From Burkholderiaceae bacterium (GTDB taxonomy: Bacteria > Pseudomonadota > Gammaproteobacteria > Burkholderiales > Burkholderiaceae_C): DNA of 64,000 nt. The notes under the pieces are model-generated. The model searched no databases, was not told the DNA's origin, and was given only the letters and a program-made list of their open reading frames with translations. The stretch covers positions 186,001-250,000 of the forward strand of contig CP126124.1 in assembly GCA_030123545.1 (NCBI GenBank), written 5' to 3'. A program made the translations under genes and the position numbers. The stretch's first letter is position 1; each line of letters starts with the position of its first letter. Shown here one piece after another: positions 8,393-17,548 of the stretch.

Positions 8393-9220
8393 TCAGTCCG
8401 CGCCAACCGGCAGCGGCGCCATCGCGCGGCGGCCGCGCCGACCCAGAAAATACGCGCGCACAAACGGATGATCGAATCCGGCCACTTCGCGCGGCGGACC
8501 ATCGACCACCACATGCTGATCGGCCAGCACCGCGACCCGGGTCGCGAGATCGAACACCGTGTCCAGGTCGTGCGTCACCATCACCACGGTCAGCCCGAGC
8601 TCGCGGTGCAGCGAGCCCAGCAGCGTGCAGAACGCGTCGGAGCTCTCCGGGTCCAGTCCGGCGGTCGGCTCGTCCAGCAACAGCAGCGGCGGGTCCATGA
8701 TCAGCGCACGCGCCAGCGCCGCGCGCTTGACCATCCCGCCCGAGAGCGCGCTCGGCTTCTTGCCCGCGTCGGCCGCGGCGAGACCGACCATCTGCAGCTT
8801 GACCAGCGCGGCGTCGCGAATCAGCGCATCCGGCAGCACCTGGGCCTCGCGCAGCGCCAAGGCCACGTTGTCGAGCACCGAAAACGCCGAGAACAGCGCG
8901 CCGTGCTGAAACAGCATGCCGACCCGGCTGGCTGCATTGCGATGCAGCCCGAGGTTCGCGGCCGGCTCGCCCAGCACGCGCACGCTGCCGCGCGTCGGGG
9001 TTTCGAGCCCGAGCATCTGGCGCAGCAGCGTGGTCTTGCCGCTGCCCGAGCCGCCGACCAGCGCGAGGATTTCGCCGCGCCGCACCTGCAGATCCAGGTC
9101 GCGGTGAATCACCACGCCGCCGATCTCCGGGCCAAACCGGGTCCACAGCCCGTCGATCGCGACCACCAGGTCGTCCGCGGCCGCCAGCGGCCGATGTTGC
9201 ATCGTGCCCGTCCCGCTCAT
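8393..9220 (-). CDS. MlaF-like ABC transporter ATPase
   Basis: 275 residues from the ATG at 9220, which overlaps the permease stop by 4 bases. Walker A GGSGSGKTT (about residues 56-64), signature LSGGM, Walker B LLLLDEPTAGLD and the H-loop VMVTHDLD are all intact. Energises MCE-type phospholipid transport at the inner membrane. The C-terminal FDHPFVRAYFLGRRGRRA matches MlaF-type ATPases. Second gene of the permease-ATPase-MCE-lipoprotein operon. Confidence 0.92.
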   Translation of the reverse strand: MSGTGTMQHRPLAAADDLVVAIDGLWTRFGPEIGGVVIHRDLDLQVRRGEILALVGGSGSGKTTLLRQMLGLETPTRGSVRVLGEPAANLGLHRNAASRVGMLFQHGALFSAFSVLDNVALALREAQVLPDALIRDAALVKLQMVGLAAADAGKKPSALSGGMVKRAALARALIMDPPLLLLDEPTAGLDPESSDAFCTLLGSLHRELGLTVVMVTHDLDTVFDLATRVAVLADQHVVVDGPPREVAGFDHPFVRAYFLGRRGRRAMAPLPVGAD

Positions 9221-10356
9221 AGACCGACGTTCTTGAACACGACCGCGAACAGCGCATCGACCAGGATCACGGTGGTGATGGACACGACCACCGACGCCGT
9301 CGTGCCGCGCCCCAGGCTCTCGGTGTCGGGCTTGACGCGCAGCCCGAAATGGCAGCCGATCAGCGCGATCATCAACCCGAATACGACCGACTTGGCGCAG
9401 GCCAACGTCAGGTTCGACACCTCGACCGCGCGCGGCAGCGCCTCGACGAAGTAGGCGGGCGTGATGCCCAGCGTCGCGTCGGCCGCGAGCATGCCGCCGA
9501 TCAGCGCCGCCAGCGTGGTCCACAGACTGACCAGCGGCATCACGACCGCGAGCGCGAACGCGCGCGGCAGCACGAGACGAAACCCGTGCGCGATGCCCAT
9601 CACGCGCATGGCGTCGAGTTCCTCGGTGACCCGCATCACGCCGATCTGCGCGGTGATCGCCGAGCCGGAACGCCCGGCGATCAGCACCGCGGCCAGCACC
9701 GGGCCGAGTTCGCGGATCAGCGAGATGCCGAGCATGTCGACGATAAAGGTGTCGGCGCCGAAGCGGCGCAGCACCTGCGCGCTCAGGTAAGCCAGCACGA
9801 CGCCGATCAGGAAGCCGACCAGCGCGGTGATCGGCAGAGCGGTCGCGCCCATCGCGTACAGATGGCCCGACAGGTCGCGCCACGGGCCGCGCCGCGGCGC
9901 GCGCACGAGCCGGATTGTGTCGAGCAGCAGCTGGCCGATCATCTGCACCATGTCGCGAGCGCGCCCCAGCGCGCCCAGCACCGCCGCGCCCAGGCGCAGG
10001 TACTCGTCCCACAGCGCCGCGTGCCGCGCGCGCGGCAAAGGCTCGGCGCTGAATTGCGCCACCCGCTCGAGCACCGCGCGCTGGTCCGCGCTCGCTTGCA
10101 ACCGTGCCGGCCAGCGCCGGCCCCAATGGTTCCACAGCAGTTGCGCGGCCACATGGTCGAACTGCTGCAGCGGCTGCAAGTCCCAGCCGATCGCCTCCCC
10201 CGAGCCGGCCTGCGCCGGCAGCCCGTTGAGCAGATGCGACACCCGGCGCCAGACGCCCGCGCCGCTCAGCTGCGCCGCAGTCCAGCGCCCGGCCAGCACC
10301 GCGCAGGGCCCGTCGGGCGTGTCCTGCTGCGTGAGACTGGGGCGTGCTTCCTCCAT
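9217..10356 (-). CDS. MlaE-family lipid ABC permease with N-terminal STAS-like domain
   Basis: 379 residues from MEEARPSL at 10356. The first ~115 residues have no membrane segments and look like a degenerate STAS domain (the role played by MlaB as a separate protein in E. coli); the rest is an MlaE permease with about five to six helices and the family signatures LGISLIRELGPVLAAVLIAGR, GSAITAQIGVMRVTEELDAM and the C-terminal TTVILVDALFAVVFKNVGL-type ending. First gene of the operon, divergent from the PLP-enzyme gene; the 120-base gap between them must hold both promoters but no convincing boxes were identified. Confidence 0.9.
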   Translation of the reverse strand: MEEARPSLTQQDTPDGPCAVLAGRWTAAQLSGAGVWRRVSHLLNGLPAQAGSGEAIGWDLQPLQQFDHVAAQLLWNHWGRRWPARLQASADQRAVLERVAQFSAEPLPRARHAALWDEYLRLGAAVLGALGRARDMVQMIGQLLLDTIRLVRAPRRGPWRDLSGHLYAMGATALPITALVGFLIGVVLAYLSAQVLRRFGADTFIVDMLGISLIRELGPVLAAVLIAGRSGSAITAQIGVMRVTEELDAMRVMGIAHGFRLVLPRAFALAVVMPLVSLWTTLAALIGGMLAADATLGITPAYFVEALPRAVEVSNLTLACAKSVVFGLMIALIGCHFGLRVKPDTESLGRGTTASVVVSITTVILVDALFAVVFKNVGL

Positions 10357-10476
10357 GGCGCAATCTGCTTTGGCATGGCTGGGTTGCCATGGTACCGCGC
10401 CGGATAAGGCGAAGCCGGTAGACTGGCAAGCACCGGACCGCGCTCGCAGTCCGCGTCGCACTACAAAAATCAACGC

Positions 10477-11685
10477 ATGATCACCCGCACCACCCCCGAT
10501 TCCACCGCAAACGCGGCCGACTGGCACGACGAAACCCGCGTGCTGCACGGCGACGCCGGCCTGTCGTCGGACTCGGCGCTGGTGCCGCCGATCCACTATT
10601 CAGCGACGTTCAAGGCCGACGATCCCCGGACGTTCGCGGACATGGCGAACACGCCGCGCCATCGCCGCTTCTACAGCCGCTACGGCAACCCGACGCACGA
10701 ACATGCGGCGGCGCTGCTAGCGCAGCTCGAAGGCACCGAGACCGCGCTGCTGACCGCGTCCGGCATGGCGGCGATCAGTACCACGGTGCTGGCGCTGGTG
10801 GCGGCTGGCGACCATGTGATTGCGCAGGGGCGGCACTACATGAGCACGACCAAGCTGTTCGAGGAGGTGCTGGTGCGCTTCGGCGTGCAGGTCTCGATCG
10901 TCGAGCAGTCCGACACCGAAGCTTTTCGCGCTGCGCTGCGGCCGAACACGAAGCTGATCATGGTCGAGAGCCCGGTCAATCCGACGCTGGTGCTGACCGA
11001 CCTGGCCGCGGTCGCGGCGCTGGCGCGGCCGCGCGGCATCCTGACCTTGGCCGACAACACCTTCGCGTCGCCCTTAAATCAGCGCCCGCATGCGCTCGGC
11101 ATCGACATCGTGCTGCACAGCGCGACCAAGTACCTGGGCGGCCATCACGACCTGACCGCCGGCGCGATCTGCTGCTCGGGCGAACTCGCCGAGAAGATCT
11201 GGCGCATGCACGTCACGCTCGGTGGCGTGCTGTCGCCGATGGACGCCTGGCTGCTGCTGCGGGGCTTGCGCACGCTGCCGCTGCGCGTCGAACGCATCAA
11301 CGCGAACGCGCTCGCGCTGGCGCGGTGGCTGGAGGAACAGCCGCAGGTCGAGCGGGTCTATTACCCCGGTTTGGAAAGCCACCCGCAGCATGCGCTCGCG
11401 CGGCGCCAGATGAGCGGCTTCGGCGCGGTGATCGCTTTCGCGCTGCGCGGCGGGTTCGACGCGACCAGCCGCTTCGTCGCGTCGCTCGCCGTCGCGACCC
11501 ATGCGGTCAGCCTGGGCGGCGTCGATTCGCTGATCGTGCACACCGCCGCGATGTGGGCCGGCACGATGAGCGAGGCGCAGATGCTGGCGGCAGGCATCGC
11601 GCCGAACTTCGTGCGCATGTCGGTCGGCGTCGAGCACATCGACGACCTGAAGGCCGACATGGCGCGCGCTCTGCAAAAACTTTGA
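10477..11685 (+). CDS. Cys/Met-metabolism PLP-dependent enzyme (trans-sulfuration family)
   Basis: 402 residues. PF01053 fold: the phosphate-binding SRYGNPTHEHAAALLAQLEG, TASGMAAI, ADNTFASP and the PLP Schiff-base Lys218 in HSATKYLGGHHD. Family members are cystathionine gamma-synthase, cystathionine beta/gamma-lyase and O-succinylhomoserine sulfhydrylase; the sequence alone does not decide which. It probably acts in methionine or cysteine synthesis in the cytoplasm. A single-gene unit by spacing: divergent from the lipid-transport operon and 131 bases before the cytochrome gene. Confidence 0.9.
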   Translation: MITRTTPDSTANAADWHDETRVLHGDAGLSSDSALVPPIHYSATFKADDPRTFADMANTPRHRRFYSRYGNPTHEHAAALLAQLEGTETALLTASGMAAISTTVLALVAAGDHVIAQGRHYMSTTKLFEEVLVRFGVQVSIVEQSDTEAFRAALRPNTKLIMVESPVNPTLVLTDLAAVAALARPRGILTLADNTFASPLNQRPHALGIDIVLHSATKYLGGHHDLTAGAICCSGELAEKIWRMHVTLGGVLSPMDAWLLLRGLRTLPLRVERINANALALARWLEEQPQVERVYYPGLESHPQHALARRQMSGFGAVIAFALRGGFDATSRFVASLAVATHAVSLGGVDSLIVHTAAMWAGTMSEAQMLAAGIAPNFVRMSVGVEHIDDLKADMARALQKL

Positions 11686-11817
11686 CGCAGAGCCCAACGG
11701 CGCTGTAAGAACCGCCGCCTCCGTCCGACTACTCGGCATCGCAGAACCGCGGTGCCCCCGCCGATCCGGTACCCACCGCTCCGGCGCCAGCCCGGTCTGC
11801 TCACAGGAGACCGGACC

Positions 11818-12414
11818 ATGGCTGCACGCGCCGACACCATTCACCCGCGCTGGCTGCGCGCAATGCACTGGACCAACGCGGCCGCGGTGCTGGTGATGAT
11901 CGCCAGCGGCTGGCGCATCTACGACGCGACCGGCTTCATGGGTTTCCAGATCCCGACCGGGATCACGCTCGGCGGCTGGCTCGCAGGCGCGATCCAGTGG
12001 CATTTCGCGGCGATGTGGCTACTGGTCGCGAACGGCCTGCTGTACCTCGCATTGAATCTCGCGACCGGCCGTCTCGTCCGCAAATTCTTTCCGCTGTCGC
12101 CGCGCGCGCTCTGGACGGACCTGCGCGCCGCGCTCGCCGGCCGGCTCGCGCACGACGACCCGCGCCACTACAACACGGTGCAGCGCATGGCCTACCTGTT
12201 CGTGATGGTCGACATCGCGCTGCTGGTGGCCTCCGGCCTGGTGCTGTGGAAATCGGTGCAGTTCCCGCTGCTGCGCGAACTGCTGGGCGGCTACGAAGGC
12301 GCTAGGCGCGTGCATTTCGCGGCGATGGGCCTGTTGGTCGCGTTCATCGCGATGCACCTGACGATGGTCGCGCTGGTGCCGCGCACGCTGCTGCACATGC
12401 TGCGCGGCCATTGA
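11818..12414 (+). CDS. cytochrome b561-type membrane protein
   Basis: 198 residues from an ATG preceded by GGAGA. Four membrane helices with histidines placed for bis-His heme b: HPRWLRAMHW, IQWHFAAMW, RRVHFAAMG and AFIAMHLTMV. Such proteins pass quinol electrons to a periplasmic partner. The next gene, 10 bases downstream, encodes a molybdopterin oxidoreductase of the sulfite-oxidase fold, so this is very likely its membrane electron-transfer subunit, an arrangement comparable to MsrPQ or YedYZ-type pairs (inference). Confidence 0.88.
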   Translation: MAARADTIHPRWLRAMHWTNAAAVLVMIASGWRIYDATGFMGFQIPTGITLGGWLAGAIQWHFAAMWLLVANGLLYLALNLATGRLVRKFFPLSPRALWTDLRAALAGRLAHDDPRHYNTVQRMAYLFVMVDIALLVASGLVLWKSVQFPLLRELLGGYEGARRVHFAAMGLLVAFIAMHLTMVALVPRTLLHMLRGH

Positions 12415-12424
12415 GGAGATCGAC

Positions 12425-13201
12425 ATGAGCATCAAGACCCCGACCCCGGTTGTACTCGACAAGCAAGCGGTCCTGGAAGAAGCGGTGCAGCGCCTGGCGG
12501 CGCCGGGACGGCGCGACTTCCTGCGCCGCAGCCTCACCCTCGGCGGCCTCGCGATGCTGACCGGCTGCACGCTGACCGACCGGCCCGGCGTGCAGGCGGC
12601 GCTGACCCGCATCTCGCGCCTGAACGACGACGCGCAGGCCTGGCTGTTCGACCCGAACCGGCTCGCGCCGACCTACCCGGAATCGATGATCACGCGGCCG
12701 TTTCCGTTCAACGCGTACTACGGCGAGGACGAGGTGCGCCATGTCGACGGCGCCAGCTACCGGCTGCAGGTGACCGGACGGGTCGCCGACCGGCGCAGCT
12801 GGTCGCTCGCCGATCTGCGCGCGCTGCCGCAGGCGGATCAGATCACGCGCCACATCTGCGTCGAAGGCTGGAGCGCGATCGGCCGCTGGGGCGGCGTGCC
12901 GTTCGCGAGCTTCCTGCGCCGGGTCGGCGCCGACCTGAGCTCGAAGTATGTCGGCTTTCGCTGCTTCGACGACTACTACACCAGCATCGACATGGCGACC
13001 GCGCTGCATCCGCAGACCCTGCTCGCGCTGAGCTACGACGGGCGCACGCTGCCGGCGAAATACGGCTACCCGATGAAGCTGCGGATTCCGACCAAGCTCG
13101 GCTACAAGAACCCGAAATACATCCAGACCATCTTCGTCACCAACACCTACCCTGGCGGCTATTGGGAAGACCAGGGCTACAACTGGTTCGGGGGCAGTTG
13201 A
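12425..13201 (+). CDS. molybdopterin-dependent oxidoreductase, sulfite-oxidase fold, Tat lipoprotein
   Basis: 258 residues, PF00174 domain. The molybdenum-ligating cysteine is Cys145 in HICVEGWSAIGRWGG. The N-terminus carries a twin-arginine signal RRDFLRRSLTLGG followed by a lipobox-like LTGC (Cys48), so it should be exported folded with its cofactor and may be lipid-anchored. Substrate is unknown; related proteins reduce methionine sulfoxide or oxidise sulfite. Paired with the preceding cytochrome b and followed by a Met/His-rich small protein, a context that hints at periplasmic redox or metal stress. Confidence 0.87.
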   Translation: MSIKTPTPVVLDKQAVLEEAVQRLAAPGRRDFLRRSLTLGGLAMLTGCTLTDRPGVQAALTRISRLNDDAQAWLFDPNRLAPTYPESMITRPFPFNAYYGEDEVRHVDGASYRLQVTGRVADRRSWSLADLRALPQADQITRHICVEGWSAIGRWGGVPFASFLRRVGADLSSKYVGFRCFDDYYTSIDMATALHPQTLLALSYDGRTLPAKYGYPMKLRIPTKLGYKNPKYIQTIFVTNTYPGGYWEDQGYNWFGGS

Positions 13202-13281
13202 GGCCCCGCGGGCTTTCGGCGCTCTTCGACATGCGGCATCACTGCCACTCTTCAACGCATCCCTTTTGAAAGGAAATCATC

Positions 13282-13584
13282 ATGAACAAACTCACCACTG
13301 CGCTGCTGTCGGGCGCTTTCCTGTTCGCCGGCGCCAGCGCGTTCGCGCAAGACGCGATGGGGCACGACACGATGCCCGCCGACACCACGCACGCCGCCAC
13401 GATGAAGAAGGACTCGATGGCGATGGACCACATGGCCAAGCCCGGGACCACGCACAAGATGCAGCACGACGCGATGGGCAATACGACGAAGAAGGATGCG
13501 ATGGGTCACACGATGGACAACGGCGCGATGGCTCATGGCACGATGTCTCACGACGCGATGGGCCACGACGCGATGAGCAAGTGA
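13282..13584 (+). CDS. Met/His-rich periplasmic repeat protein (MXKDX-like)
   Basis: 100 residues: a clear signal peptide (residues 1-22, cleavage after AFA-Q) and a mature part made almost only of Met, His, Asp, Lys, Ala, Gly and Thr in short degenerate repeats such as DAMGHD, KKDSMAMD and KKDAMGH. It resembles the 'pentapeptide MXKDX repeat' family. The Met/His spacing suggests binding of copper or another soft metal in the periplasm (inference). A good ribosome site (GAAAGGA) lies just before the ATG. It follows the molybdopterin oxidoreductase by 80 bases and probably belongs with it. Confidence 0.75.
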   Translation: MNKLTTALLSGAFLFAGASAFAQDAMGHDTMPADTTHAATMKKDSMAMDHMAKPGTTHKMQHDAMGNTTKKDAMGHTMDNGAMAHGTMSHDAMGHDAMSK

Positions 13585-13669
13585 CGCGGCCGGCGCCGCG
13601 CGATGTCACGCCGGCCGCGGCGACACGCGGTGGTGGTCGGCGGCGGGGGCGCGGAAGGCGTAGAGTCGA

Positions 13670-13695
13670 GGGTTGCGCGGCACGCCGCGCAACCC
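13670..13695. terminator. strong 11-bp hairpin after the MXKDX-like gene
   Basis: Perfect inverted repeat GGGTTGCGCGG / CCGCGCAACCC around the loop CACG. It lacks a following T-run, so it is either a transcript 3' end stabiliser or a Rho-related end rather than a classical terminator. It lies 89 bases before mmsA. Confidence 0.45.
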
Positions 13696-13783
13696 TGCCG
13701 ATTTCCTGCGCTGCGCCGGGCGGTGCGCGCAAGGCGGCATCCTCACACCGCGGCCGCCTGCGGCGGCGGCAAGGAGACCCACC

Positions 13784-15295
13784 ATGAGCACTGCATCGAT
13801 TGACCATTACATCGGCGGGCGCGTTGCGGCCGGCGCGTCGGGGCGCGCGCTGGACGTGTTCAACCCGGCAACCGGTGTCGTGACCGGACGCGTCGCGATG
13901 GCCACCGCGAAGGAGGTGGACCGCGCGGTCAGCGTCGCGCGCAACGCGTTTGAAGCCTGGGCCGACACGCCGCCGCTGCGCCGCGCGCGGGTGCTGTTCA
14001 AGTTCCTGGAACTGCTGAATGCGAACCGCGACGAACTCGCGCAGCTGATCACCGCCGAGCATGGCAAGGTATTCACCGACGCACAGGGCGAGGTCGCGCG
14101 CGGCATCGACATCGTCGAGTTCGCCTGCGGCGTGCCGCAGCTGCTCAAGGGCGACTTCACCGAGCAGGTCTCCGCCGGCCTGGACAACTGGACCCTGCGC
14201 CAGCCGTTGGGCGTGGTCGCCGGCATCACGCCGTTCAACTTCCCGGTGATGGTGCCGATGTGGATGTTCCCGGTCGCGCTGGCCTGCGGCAACTGCTTCG
14301 TGCTGAAACCCAGTCCGATCGATCCGAGCCCGTCGCTGCTGATCGGCGCGCTGTTGAAGAAAGCCGGCCTGCCCGACGGTGTGTTCAACGTGGTGCAGGG
14401 CGACAAGGAGGCGGTCGACGCGCTGCTGGTGCACCCCGACGTGCAGGCGGTGAGCTTTGTCGGTTCGACCCCTATCGCGCAGCAGATCTACGAGACCGGC
14501 GCGCGCAACGGCAAGCGGGTGCAGGCACTGGGCGGCGCGAAGAACCACCTGGTCGTGATGCCCGACGCCGACCTGGACCAGGTGGTGGACGCGTTGATCG
14601 GCAGCGCCTACGGCTCGGCCGGTGAGCGCTGCATGGCGATCAGCGTCGCGGTGCTGGTCGGCGACGTGGCCGACCAGCTGCTGCCGAAGCTGGTGCGGCG
14701 CGCGCGCGCGCTGAAGATCAAGAACGGCACCGCGACCGACGCCGAGATGGGCCCGGTCGTAACCGAGGCCGCGCAGCGGCGCATCACCGGCTACATCGAG
14801 CTGGGCACGCAGGAAGGCGCAAAACTGGTGGTTGACGGACGCGACTTTCGCGCAAGCGACGCCGGCCGCGGTTGCGAGAAGGGGTTCTGGCTCGGCGCGA
14901 CCTTGTTCGATCAGGTCAAGCCGGAGATGCGCATCTACAGGGAAGAAATCTTCGGCCCGGTGCTCGCCTGCGTGCGCGTGAAGAATTTCGGCGCCGCGGT
15001 CGACCTGATCAATGCGCACGAGTTCGGCAACGGTGTCTCCTGCTTCACGCGCGACGGCCACGTCGCGCGCGAGTTCGCGCGGCGCATCCAGGTCGGCATG
15101 GTCGGCATCAACGTGCCGATCCCGGTGCCGATGGCCTGGCACGGCTTCGGCGGCTGGAAGCGCTCGCTGTTCGGCGACATGCACGCATACGGCGAGGAAG
15201 GCGTGCGCTTCTACACGCGACAGAAATCGATCATGCAGCGCTGGCCCGAGAGCACGCCCAAGGGCGCCGAATTCGCGATGCCGACGCATAAATGA
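13784..15295 (+). CDS. mmsA: CoA-acylating methylmalonate-semialdehyde dehydrogenase
   Basis: 503 residues from the ATG that follows AAGGAGA. Aldehyde dehydrogenase superfamily, MmsA type: N-terminal IDHYIGGRVAAGASGRALDVFNPATG, TPFNFPVMVPMWMFP, and the catalytic Cys283 in SAGERCMAISV. MmsA oxidises (methyl)malonate semialdehyde to propionyl-CoA or acetyl-CoA with NAD+, in valine, beta-alanine and myo-inositol breakdown. The next gene is a GMC alcohol oxidoreductase 169 bases downstream; an alcohol-to-aldehyde-to-CoA relay is possible but not shown. An upstream in-frame extension exists but lacks family similarity. Confidence 0.92.
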   Translation: MSTASIDHYIGGRVAAGASGRALDVFNPATGVVTGRVAMATAKEVDRAVSVARNAFEAWADTPPLRRARVLFKFLELLNANRDELAQLITAEHGKVFTDAQGEVARGIDIVEFACGVPQLLKGDFTEQVSAGLDNWTLRQPLGVVAGITPFNFPVMVPMWMFPVALACGNCFVLKPSPIDPSPSLLIGALLKKAGLPDGVFNVVQGDKEAVDALLVHPDVQAVSFVGSTPIAQQIYETGARNGKRVQALGGAKNHLVVMPDADLDQVVDALIGSAYGSAGERCMAISVAVLVGDVADQLLPKLVRRARALKIKNGTATDAEMGPVVTEAAQRRITGYIELGTQEGAKLVVDGRDFRASDAGRGCEKGFWLGATLFDQVKPEMRIYREEIFGPVLACVRVKNFGAAVDLINAHEFGNGVSCFTRDGHVAREFARRIQVGMVGINVPIPVPMAWHGFGGWKRSLFGDMHAYGEEGVRFYTRQKSIMQRWPESTPKGAEFAMPTHK

Positions 15296-15464
15296 ACTCC
15301 CCCCGAAGCGGCCTTCGGCCGCCTCCCTCCGCTGGGGGGCCGAGGACCGCGGTTCCAAGCCTGCCTGCGCAGACTTGGACGGCCCGAAGGGGCGGTGCCT
15401 GTGGCGCCGCGGCGGCCCTGGGCCGAATCGGCTCACGAAGAAAAAGGCAAGGAAGCAACGGAGC

Positions 15465-17189
15465 ATGAGCGATGCGACGTTCGACTACGTCATCGTCGGC
15501 GCCGGCACTGCCGGCTGCCTGCTCGCGAATCGGCTCAGCGCCGATCCCTCGAAGCGCGTACTGTTGATCGAGGCCGGGCCGAAAGACGACTACGCGTGGA
15601 TCCACATTCCGGTCGGCTACCTGTACTGCATCGGCAACCCGCGCACTGACTGGCTGTACCAGACCGAACCCGACCCGGGCCTGAACGGGCGCAGCCTGCG
15701 CTACCCGCGCGGCAAAACGCTGGGCGGCAGCTCCAGCATCAACGGCATGATCTACATGCGCGGCCAGTCGCGCGACTACGACGAATGGGCGCGGCTCACC
15801 GGCGACGACGCGTGGACCTGGGCCAACGTGCTGCCGTACTTCAAGCTGCACGAGGACTACTTTGCCGGGGCCGACGCGCTGCATGGTGCCAAGGGCCAGC
15901 TTCCCGAGCTGCTGAATGGCGCGGCCGGCCCGTACTTTCGGCGCCTGCGCGAGCGCGGCGCCGGCGGCGAATGGCGCATCGAGCGCCAGCGATTGCGCTG
16001 GGACATCCTGGACGCGTTCGCCGCCGCCGCGCAGCAGGCCGGCATTGCGGCGACCGACGACTTCAACCGCGGCAGCAACGAAGGGGTCGGCTACTTTCTG
16101 GTGAACCAGCGTGCCGGCTGGCGCTGGAACGCGGCGCGCGCGTTTCTGCGGCCGACCTGCTACGGCCGACCGAACTTTGAACTGTGGACCGGCGCGCAGG
16201 TCGAGCGCCTGCAGTTCGAGACGAACAAAGGCGGCAGCCTGCGCTGCAGCGGCGTGCAGGTGCGCACCGGCAGCGACTCGGTCGCCGCCCACGCCGCCAG
16301 CGAGGTGATCCTGTGCGCCGGCAGCATCGGCTCTTCCCAGATCCTGCAGCTGTCCGGAGTCGGGCCTGGCGAACTGCTGCAGCGCCACGGCATCGCGGTG
16401 CGCGCCGATCTGCCCGGCGTCGGCGCGAACCTGCAGGATCATCTGCAGATCCGCGCGGTATTCAAGGTCCAGGGCGTGCCGACGCTGAACACGATGGCCA
16501 ATTCTCTGCTCGGCAAGGCGCGCATCGGCCTGCAGTACGCGCTCACGCGCAGCGGGCCGATGAGCATGGCGCCGTCACAGCTCGGCGCGTTCACCCGCAG
16601 CGCGCCGCAGTACGACTGGCCGAACCTCGAATACCACGTGCAGCCGCTGTCGCTCGACGCATTCGGCGAACCGCTGCATCGATTTCCCGCGTTCACCGCG
16701 AGCGTCTGCAACCTGCAGCCCACCAGCCGCGGCATGGTGCAGATCAAGAGCCCGCGGCCGGACGATGCGCCGGCGATCGCTCCGAACTACCTTGCCACCT
16801 TCGAGGACCGCAAGGTCGCTGCCGACTCGCTGCGCGTCACGCGCCGCATCGCGGCACAGCCGGCGCTCGAGAAGTACCGGCCCGAGGAATGGAATCCTGG
16901 CCCGCAGTACCAGAGCGACGACGAACTCGCGCGCCTCGCCGGCGACATCGCGACCACGATCTTCCACCCGGTCGGCACCACCGCGATGGGCCGCGACGAC
17001 GACCGCCAGGCGGTGCTCGACAGCCGGCTGCGCGTGCGCGATGGGCGCGGCGGCCGGATTGCCGCGCTGCGCGTCGTCGACGCCGGCGCGATGCCGACCA
17101 TCACCAGCGGCAACACCAATTCGCCGACGCTGATGATCGCCGAGCGGGCAGCAGAGTGGATCGCCGAGGCCGGATCGCGCGCCGGCTGA
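15465..17189 (+). CDS. GMC-family FAD oxidoreductase (choline/alcohol dehydrogenase-like)
   Basis: 574 residues from MSDATFDYVIVGAGTAG. The FAD dinucleotide fold VIVGAGTAGCLLANRLS, the GMC signature 1 region GKTLGGSSSINGMIYMRG, signature 2 GSIGSSQILQLSGVGP and the C-terminal catalytic region FHPVGTTAMG (His) are intact. GMC dehydrogenases oxidise primary alcohols using FAD; substrate is not predictable. The ORF remains open far upstream inside mmsA, but similarity starts at 15465. The 169-base gap to mmsA is GC-rich and carries a GCGGCCTTCGGCCGC hairpin. Ends at a strong terminator 164 bases downstream. Confidence 0.88.
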   Translation: MSDATFDYVIVGAGTAGCLLANRLSADPSKRVLLIEAGPKDDYAWIHIPVGYLYCIGNPRTDWLYQTEPDPGLNGRSLRYPRGKTLGGSSSINGMIYMRGQSRDYDEWARLTGDDAWTWANVLPYFKLHEDYFAGADALHGAKGQLPELLNGAAGPYFRRLRERGAGGEWRIERQRLRWDILDAFAAAAQQAGIAATDDFNRGSNEGVGYFLVNQRAGWRWNAARAFLRPTCYGRPNFELWTGAQVERLQFETNKGGSLRCSGVQVRTGSDSVAAHAASEVILCAGSIGSSQILQLSGVGPGELLQRHGIAVRADLPGVGANLQDHLQIRAVFKVQGVPTLNTMANSLLGKARIGLQYALTRSGPMSMAPSQLGAFTRSAPQYDWPNLEYHVQPLSLDAFGEPLHRFPAFTASVCNLQPTSRGMVQIKSPRPDDAPAIAPNYLATFEDRKVAADSLRVTRRIAAQPALEKYRPEEWNPGPQYQSDDELARLAGDIATTIFHPVGTTAMGRDDDRQAVLDSRLRVRDGRGGRIAALRVVDAGAMPTITSGNTNSPTLMIAERAAEWIAEAGSRAG

Positions 17190-17352
17190 CCGACCGGCTA
17201 CGGGTAAACACCGACCTGGGCGACGACCCGCCACAGTTACAATTTGCGCCACTCCGCAGCAGGCCTACGGCCGCGCTGGCGCGAGGAGCCGAGGGGACAA
17301 CAACCGCGACGCGGGCGCGCTATCCGCCGCCTAAGATGCATTCAGTGAAAAA

Positions 17353-17377
17353 GCGCCGGACACCCCGGCGCTTTTTT
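17353..17377 (+). terminator. Rho-independent terminator, likely bidirectional
   Basis: 7-bp stem GCGCCGG/CCGGCGC, 5-nt loop, six T on the plus strand; five A precede the stem, so the minus strand also reads as hairpin plus T-run. It lies between the convergent GMC and mrdA genes. Confidence 0.85.
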
Positions 17378-17385
17378 CATGGTCC

Positions 17386-17448
17386 TCATGAAAATGCGGC
17401 TCAAGCCGAGGTACCACCTTCATAGTTTGCTATATTTAGAATAGCAAA
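17386..17448 (-). repeat. 63-bp dispersed AT-rich element, copy 3
   Basis: Minus strand: TTTGCTATT (17448-17440), 11-nt box ending ATAGC (17439-17429), 34-nt spacer, TTTTCATGA (17394-17386). Its first two boxes also form a perfect 10-bp inverted repeat AGTTTGCTAT/ATAGCAAACT (17424-17450). Part of a 417-base gene-free stretch (17190-17606) that otherwise holds the terminator and a GC-rich repeat. Confidence 0.7.
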
Positions 17449-17548
17449 CTGAAGACACGGCTACCGCCCCTCCAAGCCCTTCCAAGCTCATCTCGTCACC
17501 CATAGCGCTTGACAAGAACCATAGAACCTCTGCTGGGCCGTAGGGTGT

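Noticed and set aside
15012..15464. Upstream in-frame extension of the GMC oxidoreductase into mmsA
   Set aside because: It overlaps the 3' end of mmsA, has Arg/Ser-rich shadow-frame composition, and FAD-domain similarity begins at 15465.
13292..15466. Very long minus-strand reading frame opposite mmsA
   Set aside because: His/Arg-rich composition typical of the antisense of GC-rich coding DNA; mmsA on the other strand has full family motifs.
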